A stretch of 64,000 nucleotides of DNA from contig JAQSDJ010000012.1 in the NCBI GenBank assembly GCA_029945855.1, positions 25,059 through 89,058 of the forward strand. The letters run 5' to 3'. The notes under the pieces were generated by a model. The model had not been told where the DNA came from, did no database searches, and was given only the letters and a program-made list of their open reading frames with translations. Made by a program: the position numbers and the translations under genes. Numbering within the stretch: position 1 is the first letter of the stretch; each line of letters opens with the position of its first letter. This DNA is from Lacunisphaera sp. Its GTDB lineage: Bacteria > Verrucomicrobiota > Verrucomicrobiia > Opitutales > Opitutaceae. Below are positions 45,864 to 55,082 of this stretch, piece by piece.

Positions 45864-47405
45864 ATGGCTCAGACAATCGCCGTCCTCGATTTCGGTTCCC
45901 AGCTGACCCAGGTCATCGCCCGCCGCATCCGCGAGTGCCAGGTCTACTCCAAGATCTACCACTTCTCGACACCGGCCGCCAAACTCCGCGAGGAGGGCGT
46001 CGTGGGCATCATCCTCTCGGGCGGCCCGCAGAGCGTCTATGCGAAGACCGCCCCGCATCCGGATCCGGAGATCTTCAAGCTCGGCGTGCCCGTCCTCGGC
46101 ATCTGCTACGGCGTCCAGCTCATGGGTCATTTTCTCGGCGGCACCGTCGCACACAGCAAGGCCCGCGAATACGGCCACGGCCACCTGACCATCAAGAAGC
46201 CCGGCAAGCTCTTCGCCGGCTTGCCGCGGAAACTGCGCATCTGGAATTCGCACGGCGACAAGCTCACCAGGCTCCCGCCCGGTTTCACCGCCACCGCCGT
46301 GTCCGACAACTCGCCGTTCTCCGGCATTGAGGACGCCAAGCGCGGCTTCTACGGCATCCAGTTCCACCCGGAGGTCTTCCACACCGAGCGCGGCGTGGAC
46401 ATGATCCGCAACTTCCTCGTCAAGGTCTGCGGCGCCAAGCAGGACTGGACGACCAAGGATTTCATCGCCCATGCCGTCGCCGACATCCGCGCCAAGGTCG
46501 GTCCGGGCCGCGTTCTCCTCGGTCTCTCCGGCGGCGTCGACTCCTCCGTGGCCGCCGCGCTCCTGCACAAGGCCATCGGGAAGCAGCTCACCTGCGTCTT
46601 CGTCGACAACGGCCTGCTGCGGAAGGATGAGCGCGCCTACGTCGAGGCGCTCTATAAGCGGAATTTCAAGATCGACCTCCGCGTCGTGGACGCATCCACG
46701 CTTTTCCTGAAGCGCCTCAAGGGGGTCACCGAGCCCGAGACCAAGCGCAAGATCATCGGCCGCACCTTCGTCGAGGTCTTTGAGTCGACACTCAAGCAGA
46801 TCGGCCGCCGCGCCGAGTTCCTGGGGCAGGGGACGCTTTATCCGGATGTCATCGAGTCCGTGTCCATCGCCGGCAATCCCGCCTCGCTCATCAAGACCCA
46901 CCACAACGTCGGCGGCCTGCCCGCCCGCATGAAACTCAAGCTCGTCGAGCCGCTGCGGGAACTCTTCAAGGACGAGGTTCGCCTCGTCGGCGCCGCGCTC
47001 GGCCTGCCCAAGGAGGTCGTCTGGCGCCAGCCGTTCCCCGGGCCCGGGCTGGGCGTCCGCGTGATGGGCGACATCACGGCCGACAAGCTCGAGATCCTGC
47101 GCAACGCCGATGCCGTCCTGCAGGACGAGATGATGAAATCCGGCTATTACTGGAAGGTCTGGCAGTCCTTCGCCGTGTTTTTGCCCGTCAAGACCGTGGG
47201 CGTGTTCGGCGACGAGCGCACCTACGACTACGTCATCGCCCTGCGCATCGTCGAGAGCGTGGACGCCATGACGGCCGACTGGGCGAAGCTCCCGCACGAC
47301 CTCCTGCAGAAGATTTCCAGCCGCATCACCAACGAGGTCCGGGGCGTCAGCCGCGTGGTCCTGGACATCAGTTCCAAGCCCCCGGCCACGATCGAGTGGG
47401 AGTAG
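45864..47405 (+). CDS. guaA: GMP synthase (glutamine-hydrolysing)
   Basis: [43 protein letters not shown]. Confidence 0.98.
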   Translation: MAQTIAVLDFGSQLTQVIARRIRECQVYSKIYHFSTPAAKLREEGVVGIILSGGPQSVYAKTAPHPDPEIFKLGVPVLGICYGVQLMGHFLGGTVAHSKAREYGHGHLTIKKPGKLFAGLPRKLRIWNSHGDKLTRLPPGFTATAVSDNSPFSGIEDAKRGFYGIQFHPEVFHTERGVDMIRNFLVKVCGAKQDWTTKDFIAHAVADIRAKVGPGRVLLGLSGGVDSSVAAALLHKAIGKQLTCVFVDNGLLRKDERAYVEALYKRNFKIDLRVVDASTLFLKRLKGVTEPETKRKIIGRTFVEVFESTLKQIGRRAEFLGQGTLYPDVIESVSIAGNPASLIKTHHNVGGLPARMKLKLVEPLRELFKDEVRLVGAALGLPKEVVWRQPFPGPGLGVRVMGDITADKLEILRNADAVLQDEMMKSGYYWKVWQSFAVFLPVKTVGVFGDERTYDYVIALRIVESVDAMTADWAKLPHDLLQKISSRITNEVRGVSRVVLDISSKPPATIEWE

Positions 47406-47458
47406 TTTCCCGTTGCGAAAGCGGGCACTGGGGGCAAATTTGCCTGTCTATCCCCCGC

Positions 47459-48190
47459 ATGAAACCACGCCTTTCCCTCCTGCTCGCCACCCTGGTCGCC
47501 CTCTCCGCCGGTCCGCTCCGGGCCGCCGATTCCGTCGAACAGGTGATTGCCCGGGCCCGCGCCTATCTGGGCAGCGACAAGGCCCTGAATGCCGTCTCGA
47601 CCGTCCATTTCACGGGGTCGATCGAGATCAATGACGGCACCAAGCTGCCGGTGGATATCCTGTTCCAGAAACCCTACCAGCAGCGCATCACCGTGACGGC
47701 GCCCAAGTTCATCGAGATCACCGCCCTCGACGGCTATGATGCCTGGCAAAAAAAAATCAACCCGGCCAATCCGACCCAGTGGCAGGTCACCTTGCTCGAT
47801 GCCGGGCAGGTCAAGCGGCTCCGGGCCAACACCTGGGAAAACCTCAATTTCTTCACCGGCCTCGACAAGAAGGGCGGCAACGTGCTGCCCGGCGGCGAAG
47901 CCACCGTCGACGGCCGGGCCTGCGTGAAGCTGTCCTTCGTTCACGCCAACGACATTGTTTTCGTGCGTTATTTCGACAAGGCCACCGGCCGCCTGGTCAA
48001 GACCGAGACGGAGACCGGCGCGGAGATCCGCGAGGAGGGCGAGATGATCGTCAACGGCGTCCGCTTCCCGAAAAAAGTCATCAACAAGGCCACGAACGGG
48101 TCGACCACGACCATCATGTTCGAACGGATCGAGCTGAACGTCGCGATCCCGGCCGGTGAGTTTTCGGTCCCGACCTTCAAGGCGAACTGA
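47459..48190 (+). CDS. Exported protein, outer-membrane lipoprotein-sorting-like
   Basis: Signal peptide MKPRLSLLLATLVALSAGPLRA; LolA-like beta-rich pattern. Confidence 0.5.
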   Translation: MKPRLSLLLATLVALSAGPLRAADSVEQVIARARAYLGSDKALNAVSTVHFTGSIEINDGTKLPVDILFQKPYQQRITVTAPKFIEITALDGYDAWQKKINPANPTQWQVTLLDAGQVKRLRANTWENLNFFTGLDKKGGNVLPGGEATVDGRACVKLSFVHANDIVFVRYFDKATGRLVKTETETGAEIREEGEMIVNGVRFPKKVINKATNGSTTTIMFERIELNVAIPAGEFSVPTFKAN

Positions 48191-48332
48191 GCCGGGTTCG
48201 CCGGCGCGGCTCAACCGCGCCCGGCCGGCACCACTGCGCGGTCTAATGGTTGAAAGGTTGGCGGACAAACCGTAGGCTTTGCTTTGCAACAGGCCCGATT
48301 TCTGCTCTTTTTGACTTCCCCCCCTACCTCGC

Positions 48333-49628
<1,296 letters not shown>

Positions 49629-49643
49629 GGGCACCTCCTTCCA

Positions 49644-49700
49644 TGTAGGGGCGCCGCTCGATGGCGCCCGCGGGGCGTCTCCAAAGGACGCCCTATTTTT
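49644..49700. terminator. Double hairpin (REP-like GTAG head) acting as terminator between convergent genes
   Basis: GGGCGCC-GCTCGAT-GGCGCCC then GGGCGTC-TCCAAAG-GACGCCC-TATTTTTT. Confidence 0.75.
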
Positions 49701-50406
49701 TCTCCGGCGGCTGCCGCAGGATCTCGTCCAGCTTCAGCCCGCTGAGCCATTCCAGGCCCTTCAACAGCCGCCAGAGCGCGACCAGCATGATCGCCATGCT
49801 GGGCACCACGATGACCGGCCAGCTCCATAAAGTCATCTGGCCGAGCTGGGCGTTGAACTCGGGTGTGTCGGGCATCGCCTTGATCAGATAGCGCGCCAGC
49901 CCGTAGTTCAGCGCGGCGCTGATCACGAAGGAACCGGCCAGCATCCAACTGGCGCTAAGCAGCAGCTTCTGAAAGGCCGCCAGCTGGCCGCGCTCGGCCA
50001 AAGCCGCCTCCACCCGCGGCACGTCGATGACCTGGTCGCTGAAAAGAAAAGTGCGGACCAGCGGCTTTTGGGTCCATTGCGACAAGACGATGGTCAGGCC
50101 GATAAGGCTGGGCACGACGGCCTCCTTCACGGCGAACCAGAAGGGGGCGAGTTTCAGCAACCCGAGCCCGCCGGTGGCCAGGGTGCTGGTGAAACCAAGC
50201 GCCGCGATGAAGTTGAAGTTCCGCCGCTTGACCAGGTCGTAGAGGCCGTAGGCCAGCGGGAACGACAGCGCCAGGATCAACGCGGTCTTGGCCCCCAGCC
50301 GGTCGCTGAGCTTGGACAAAATCAGCGACGGGACCGCCACGTTGCAAATGATGTTGAGCAGCAGGTTCTCCCGTTTGGGCTGGGTCGCGGGCGTGGTGGC
50401 GGACAT
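49693..50406 (-). CDS. VC0807-like multi-pass inner membrane protein
   Basis: LSDRLGAKTALILALSFPLAYGLYDLVKRRNFNFIAALGF; several TM helices. Confidence 0.65.
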   Translation of the reverse strand: MSATTPATQPKRENLLLNIICNVAVPSLILSKLSDRLGAKTALILALSFPLAYGLYDLVKRRNFNFIAALGFTSTLATGGLGLLKLAPFWFAVKEAVVPSLIGLTIVLSQWTQKPLVRTFLFSDQVIDVPRVEAALAERGQLAAFQKLLLSASWMLAGSFVISAALNYGLARYLIKAMPDTPEFNAQLGQMTLWSWPVIVVPSMAIMLVALWRLLKGLEWLSGLKLDEILRQPPEKK

Positions 50407-50514
50407 GGCGGAAAGGGAAAGGGTAACCGGGGAAAACAGGAAGGCAGAAACACGGGGCGCAACTGTATTTCCTGATTTCCAGTCCTCCCGGTTTAGGTAT
50501 CCTCCGGGTCTGAT

Positions 50515-51258
50515 ATGATCCTGCTCGGCCTCAACATCGACCACGCCGCCACCCTGCGCCAGGCCCGCTACCGGTCGGCCGGGGCCACCCACGGGGGCAA
50601 CATCGAGCCCGATCCCGTCGAAATCGCCTTCCGCTGCGAAAAGGCCGGGGCCGACGGCATCACCGTCCATCTGCGCGAGGACCGCCGCCACATGCAGGAA
50701 GATGATGTTCTTCGGCTCGGCGCGCACCCCGGCACCAGACTCAACCTCGAGATGGCCTGCACCCCGGCCATGACGGAGTTCGCCCTGAAATTGAAGCCGC
50801 ACTCCGTCTGCCTCGTGCCCGAGAGCCGCGAGGAGATCACGACCGAGGGCGGCCTCGACGTCGTGAAGCACCGCGCCAAGGTCGCCCGCGTGACCGACGC
50901 CATGAACGCCGCCGGCATCAAGACCAGCCTCTTCATCGACCCCGAGCCCGAGCAGATCGCGCTCTCCGCCGAACTGCACGCTCCCTGGATCGAGCTCCAC
51001 ACCGGCGCCTACGCCAACGCCTACTACGGCCCCGGGCGCGCGGCCGAGTTCGCCCGGCTCGTCGCCGGCGCGAAGCAGGCGCACGCCCTCGGCCTCGTGG
51101 TCAACGCCGGCCACGGCATCAATTACGTCAACGTTGCGGAAGTCCGCACCATCCCGCACCTGCACGAGCTTAACATCGGCCACAGCGTCATCAGCCTCGC
51201 CCTCTTCACCGGCATCGACGAAGCCGTGCGCACGATGAAGGCGCTGATGAACGGTTGA
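50515..51258 (+). CDS. pdxJ: Pyridoxine 5'-phosphate synthase
   Basis: LGLNIDHAATLRQARY, GADGITVHLREDRRHM, NAGHGINYVNV. Confidence 0.97.
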   Translation: MILLGLNIDHAATLRQARYRSAGATHGGNIEPDPVEIAFRCEKAGADGITVHLREDRRHMQEDDVLRLGAHPGTRLNLEMACTPAMTEFALKLKPHSVCLVPESREEITTEGGLDVVKHRAKVARVTDAMNAAGIKTSLFIDPEPEQIALSAELHAPWIELHTGAYANAYYGPGRAAEFARLVAGAKQAHALGLVVNAGHGINYVNVAEVRTIPHLHELNIGHSVISLALFTGIDEAVRTMKALMNG

Positions 51259-51260
51259 TG

Positions 51261-51355
51261 AAGTAGCGGGTAGTGAGCAGCGAGCATAGTGCGCTCGCAT
51301 TTTGGACTGTTTGTCTTTCTACTCACTACTCGCTACTCGCTACTCACTACTTCCG
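51261..51355. repeat. Heptamer-iteration palindrome copy B
   Basis: AAGTAGCGGGTAGTGAGCAGCGAG ... CTACTCACTACTCGCTACTCGCTACTCACTACTT, between pdxJ and acpS. Confidence 0.85.
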
Positions 51356-51356
51356 C

Positions 51357-51764
51357 ATGATCTCCCTTCCTCCCGGCGGCGTCCTGATCGGCCTCGGCTG
51401 CGATCTCATCGAGACCGAGCGGATCCACAGCGTGCTGAAGCGGCACGGGGACCGTTTCCTCAAGCGGGTCTTCACCGAGGAGGAACAGGCCTACTGCAGC
51501 AGCCTGAAACATCCGCACAAGCATTACGCCGCCCGCTGGGCCGCCAAGGAGGCCGTGTCGAAGTGCTTCACCACCGGCATCGGGGAGCACCTCGACTGGA
51601 CCTCCATCTCCGTCTACCACGGCTCCCGCAAGGAGCCGCTCGTCCACCTCGACGCCAAGGCCACCGCCCTGCTCGCCGAGGTCGGCGCCACGCACGTCTG
51701 GCTTTCGCTCTCGCACATCGACACGCACGCGATGGCCGTCGCCGCGCTCGTGAAACAGGTTTAG
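51357..51764 (+). CDS. acpS: Holo-[acyl-carrier-protein] synthase
   Basis: GLGCDLIETERI, HYAARWAAKEAVSKCF motifs. Confidence 0.95.
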   Translation: MISLPPGGVLIGLGCDLIETERIHSVLKRHGDRFLKRVFTEEEQAYCSSLKHPHKHYAARWAAKEAVSKCFTTGIGEHLDWTSISVYHGSRKEPLVHLDAKATALLAEVGATHVWLSLSHIDTHAMAVAALVKQV

Positions 51765-51768
51765 CCGC

Positions 51769-52332
51769 ATGAGCGGGTCTGACAGCCACCGCATTCCCCC
51801 CAACCGGGTCGGTCTGTCCCTCGTTCTTCTCCTGGTCGCCTGGCTGGTCATCAGCTACTACCCGCGGGACAAGACACCGCCGCCAGTCGACGCGCCTCCC
51901 GTGGTCGAATCCAAGCTCCGAGCCGTGGGCTTGAGAGATAATCCGGACTGGGATGGGCTGCCCGAGTTCTTCGCCATCTGGGCGGAGCGGGCTGAATGGT
52001 CGGAGGGGAAGACGCGTTTCGCCTACTGGCATCCGGTGATGAAGACCTATTCTTATTATTTCGAGGCGGTCCGGACCGGCGACGCCTATCGTTTCAAGGA
52101 GATTGGCGAACCGAATGACCCGGACCATGTTTGGGACGAAAGTCTGGGCGAGGACAGTCCGATACGCTTCTATCATTCAGCTGAGATCAAAATCCCGAAG
52201 CCAAGAACCCGCGCTCACACTCATGGCATCAGGCTGGATCCACCCGGCAAGGTTGAGCTGAACCTGACCGCACCAAAGATTCCGGTCCCTGAAACCAAGG
52301 TCACCCCGGAAAAGATTCCGCCGAAGCCTTAG
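51769..52332 (+). CDS. Membrane-anchored hypothetical protein
   Basis: N-terminal TM VGLSLVLLLVAWLVISYY; between acpS and nnr. Confidence 0.6.
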   Translation: MSGSDSHRIPPNRVGLSLVLLLVAWLVISYYPRDKTPPPVDAPPVVESKLRAVGLRDNPDWDGLPEFFAIWAERAEWSEGKTRFAYWHPVMKTYSYYFEAVRTGDAYRFKEIGEPNDPDHVWDESLGEDSPIRFYHSAEIKIPKPRTRAHTHGIRLDPPGKVELNLTAPKIPVPETKVTPEKIPPKP

Positions 52333-52349
52333 CAGGTTATCCCCCGACG

Positions 52350-53939
52350 ATGCGCATGCACCTGATTCCCTCCCATCCCATCCTGACTTGCCCCGAGGCC
52401 AAGGCGTGGGAAGCCGGTTTGTTGAAAGACGAGACCACGGAGTGGGCCGCGATGCAGCGGGCCGGTGCCGCCATTGCCGCGGCCATCGAGGAAGATTTCA
52501 AGGAGATCGGCGGCCTGCCGGATGACGCCCGTATCCTCGTGCTCATGGGCAGGGGGCACAATGGTGGCGACGCTTTGCTGGCGGCCCAGGCACTGCTTCT
52601 GGCTAAACCAGCAGCGACCGCTGAGGTGCTCTTGTGCTCGGGTGAGGCGGCGTTGCGTCCGCTCGCCCAGAAAGCTTTTGCCGGGTTGATGCAATCTGTG
52701 GGCCAGCGAGCTTGCTCGCGCCGGATCGACACCGAGGGCGCGAGCAAGCTCGCTGGCTTACAAGAAAGAACCTTTGATCTCTGCATCGACGGCGTCTTCG
52801 GTTTTCAGTTCCGCCCTCCGCTGCAAGAACACACCGCCAAGGTTCTCGCCTGGGTGAACACCCATCCACGCATCCGGTTCCGTGCGGCCGTCGATTTGCC
52901 GAGCGGGATGGGTGACCAAAACGCCGGGACCGTCTACCGCGCCGACTTCACCTACGCCACCGGCATCGTGAAATCGCCCGTGGTGGCCGAGAACAACGCC
53001 GTCTACACCGGCCGCCTGCGCTACCTCGACCTGGGTTTCTTCAAGGTGGAGCGCGTCGTCCCTGACGCGCTGGGTCGCGTCCTGTTGCCCTCGCTCCTCG
53101 CCCCGCTCGCCCAATTGCGCCGGGCGCAGACCGACAAGCGCACCTACGGCCACCTGTTCTTGGTTGGTGGCTCGCTGAATTATCCCGGGGCCGTGCTCAT
53201 GTCGGTGCAGGCGGCGCTGCGCAGCGGGGTGGGGCTGCTGACCGCCTTTGTGCCGGCGTCGCTCGTGCCGGAATATGCCGCAAAATTCCCCGAGGCGATG
53301 TGGGTCGGCTGGCCGGAAACGTCGACCGGCGGGCTCGCCGCCGGGGGGGGGGGATTCCTGCTGGACAAACTCCCGCGCGCCACGGCGCTGGCCATCGGGC
53401 CCGGCTTGGGCGCGGAAGCCGAGACCCTCGCTGCGGTGCAGGAGATTGTCCGGGCGGCCACAGTTCCGTTGCTGCTGGATGCGGATGCACTGCGTCCCGA
53501 GGTGCTGGCCGCGGTGGGAAACAAACCGTTTATCGCCACGCCGCACGCCGGGGAGTATCAACGCATTGTCTCCGCCCTGACTGAGGCCATGCAGGGCGTG
53601 CTGGTCCTCAAGGGCCCGCTGACCCGGATTGTAGGTCGGGCTTTACGCCCGACAGAATCGGGCGATGTCGGGCATAAAGCCCGACCTACCTACTATTCGC
53701 CCTTCGGCGGGCCGGTGCTCGCCCGGGGTGGCAGCGGCGACCTGCTCACCGGCCTGACCGGCGGGCTGCTGGCCCAGACGCCGGACGATTTGCTGCTCGC
53801 CGCCGGCCGCGGCGTGGTGTGGCATGGCCTCGCTGCGGATTTGCTTGCGCGCGACAAGGGCCAGGTGGCGGTGCAGACGACGCAGCTGTTCGACTACCTG
53901 CAACCTGCCTTGCTCCACGCGGCCCATGAATCCTTCTGA
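52350..53939 (+). CDS. nnr: Bifunctional NAD(P)H-hydrate epimerase/dehydratase
   Basis: GRGHNGGDAL, VDLPSGMGD, ATPHAGEY, LKGPLTRI, GGSGDLLTG motifs; contains two palindromic insertions. Confidence 0.92.
   Translation: MRMHLIPSHPILTCPEAKAWEAGLLKDETTEWAAMQRAGAAIAAAIEEDFKEIGGLPDDARILVLMGRGHNGGDALLAAQALLLAKPAATAEVLLCSGEAALRPLAQKAFAGLMQSVGQRACSRRIDTEGASKLAGLQERTFDLCIDGVFGFQFRPPLQEHTAKVLAWVNTHPRIRFRAAVDLPSGMGDQNAGTVYRADFTYATGIVKSPVVAENNAVYTGRLRYLDLGFFKVERVVPDALGRVLLPSLLAPLAQLRRAQTDKRTYGHLFLVGGSLNYPGAVLMSVQAALRSGVGLLTAFVPASLVPEYAAKFPEAMWVGWPETSTGGLAAGGGGFLLDKLPRATALAIGPGLGAEAETLAAVQEIVRAATVPLLLDADALRPEVLAAVGNKPFIATPHAGEYQRIVSALTEAMQGVLVLKGPLTRIVGRALRPTESGDVGHKARPTYYSPFGGPVLARGGSGDLLTGLTGGLLAQTPDDLLLAAGRGVVWHGLAADLLARDKGQVAVQTTQLFDYLQPALLHAAHESF
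52697..52762. repeat. REP-like inverted pair inside nnr coding sequence
   Basis: TGTGGGCCAGCGAGCTTGCTCGCGCC ... GGCGCGAGCAAGCTCGCTGGCTTACA; 20-nt perfect arms; 66 nt overall. Confidence 0.88.
53343..53353 (+). repeat. Homopolymer G11 in nnr coding sequence
   Basis: GCCGCC-GGGGGGGGGGG-ATTCCTG, encoding Gly4. Confidence 0.9.
53630..53689. repeat. REP-like inverted pair (GTAGGTCGGGCTTTAYGCCCGACA) inside nnr coding sequence
   Basis: 24-nt arms with one mismatch, loop GAATCGGGCGA. Confidence 0.9.
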
Positions 53940-55062
53940 ACTGACCGAACGTCAGGCGTTCATGATCATGAACGACCTGCCCAACATCGGCCCCATCACG
54001 CTCAACCGCCTGCTCGGGGAATTCGGCGGCGACCCACGCGACATCCTCTCGGCGGACAAACGCCGGCTCGAGTCGGTGCGCGGCGTCGGTCCGGAAACCA
54101 GCGCGGCCCTGCTCAACTGGCGCACCCATTTCGACCTCGCCCGCGAGGAGGAACGGCTGGAAAAAGCCAACGCGACCTTCATCACCCCGCGCGACGAGGG
54201 TTATCCGAAATTGCTCAAGGAAATCCACGACCCGCCCATCGGACTCTACCGGAAGGGCGGCTATCTCTTCAACCAGCCTTGCATCGCCGTGGTGGGCAGC
54301 CGGCGCACGACGCTCTACGGACAGTCCGTGGCCAAGAAACTAGGCGCCGACCTCGCCCGGCTGGGCTTTTGCGTCGTGAGCGGGCTGGCGCGCGGCATCG
54401 ACACCGCCGCGCACGAAGGCGCGCTCTCGGTTGGCGGAAAAACTGCCGCCGTCCTCGGTTGCGGCATCGACATCGTTTATCCGCCCGAGAATCTCGACCT
54501 CTACCGGCGGATCACGGAGTCGGGTGCGGTCCTCTCGGAGTTTCCCTTCGGCCGGAAGGCGGACAAGCAGTCGTTCCCGATGCGCAACCGGGTCGTCGCC
54601 GGGATGTGCGAGGCCACGGTGGTCGTCGAGAGCGACGTGTCGGGCGGGGCGATGATCACGGCGCGCTTCGCCGGCGAACAGGGTCGCCTGATCTACGCCG
54701 TGCCGGGCCGCATCGACCAGCCGAGCAGCGCCGGCTGCCACCAGCTCATTCGCGACGGCGCGACGCTTTTCACGAGCGTGGATGACATTTTAAACGAACT
54801 GAATTACCTCGACGGCTTGCGGCCCCAGGCGATCACCACCGAGGGCCAGCCGGGGTTGTTGGAACAGTTGATGCCGCAGCTGGACGCGACGGAAAGGAAG
54901 GTGATCGAAGCCTTTCGCGGCGGCGCCCTTTTGGGGATCGATGCATTGACCGCGGCCACGGGATTAGCCTCGCCGGAGGTGTCCGCGGCGCTCATGGGCC
55001 TGGAGCTAAAAAAGCTCGTCCTGAAACGCGCCGATGGCACGTTTGAGGCCCGTTCCGCCTGA
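53926..55062 (+). CDS. dprA: DNA-processing protein DprA
   Basis: VVGSRRTTLYG, VSGLARGIDTAAHEGAL, LGCGIDIVYPPEN, VPGRIDQPSSAGCHQLI. Confidence 0.97.
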   Translation: MNPSELTERQAFMIMNDLPNIGPITLNRLLGEFGGDPRDILSADKRRLESVRGVGPETSAALLNWRTHFDLAREEERLEKANATFITPRDEGYPKLLKEIHDPPIGLYRKGGYLFNQPCIAVVGSRRTTLYGQSVAKKLGADLARLGFCVVSGLARGIDTAAHEGALSVGGKTAAVLGCGIDIVYPPENLDLYRRITESGAVLSEFPFGRKADKQSFPMRNRVVAGMCEATVVVESDVSGGAMITARFAGEQGRLIYAVPGRIDQPSSAGCHQLIRDGATLFTSVDDILNELNYLDGLRPQAITTEGQPGLLEQLMPQLDATERKVIEAFRGGALLGIDALTAATGLASPEVSAALMGLELKKLVLKRADGTFEARSA

Positions 55063-55082
55063 GCCTTCGTCCTATTCTCCCC

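Noticed and set aside
45423-47297. 624-aa antisense ORF opposite guaA
   Set aside because: Artefact; guaA motifs on the plus strand are unambiguous.
52330-53940. Possible CRISPR-like repeats in nnr
   Set aside because: Repeats are inverted pairs of two different families, not direct repeats with spacers.
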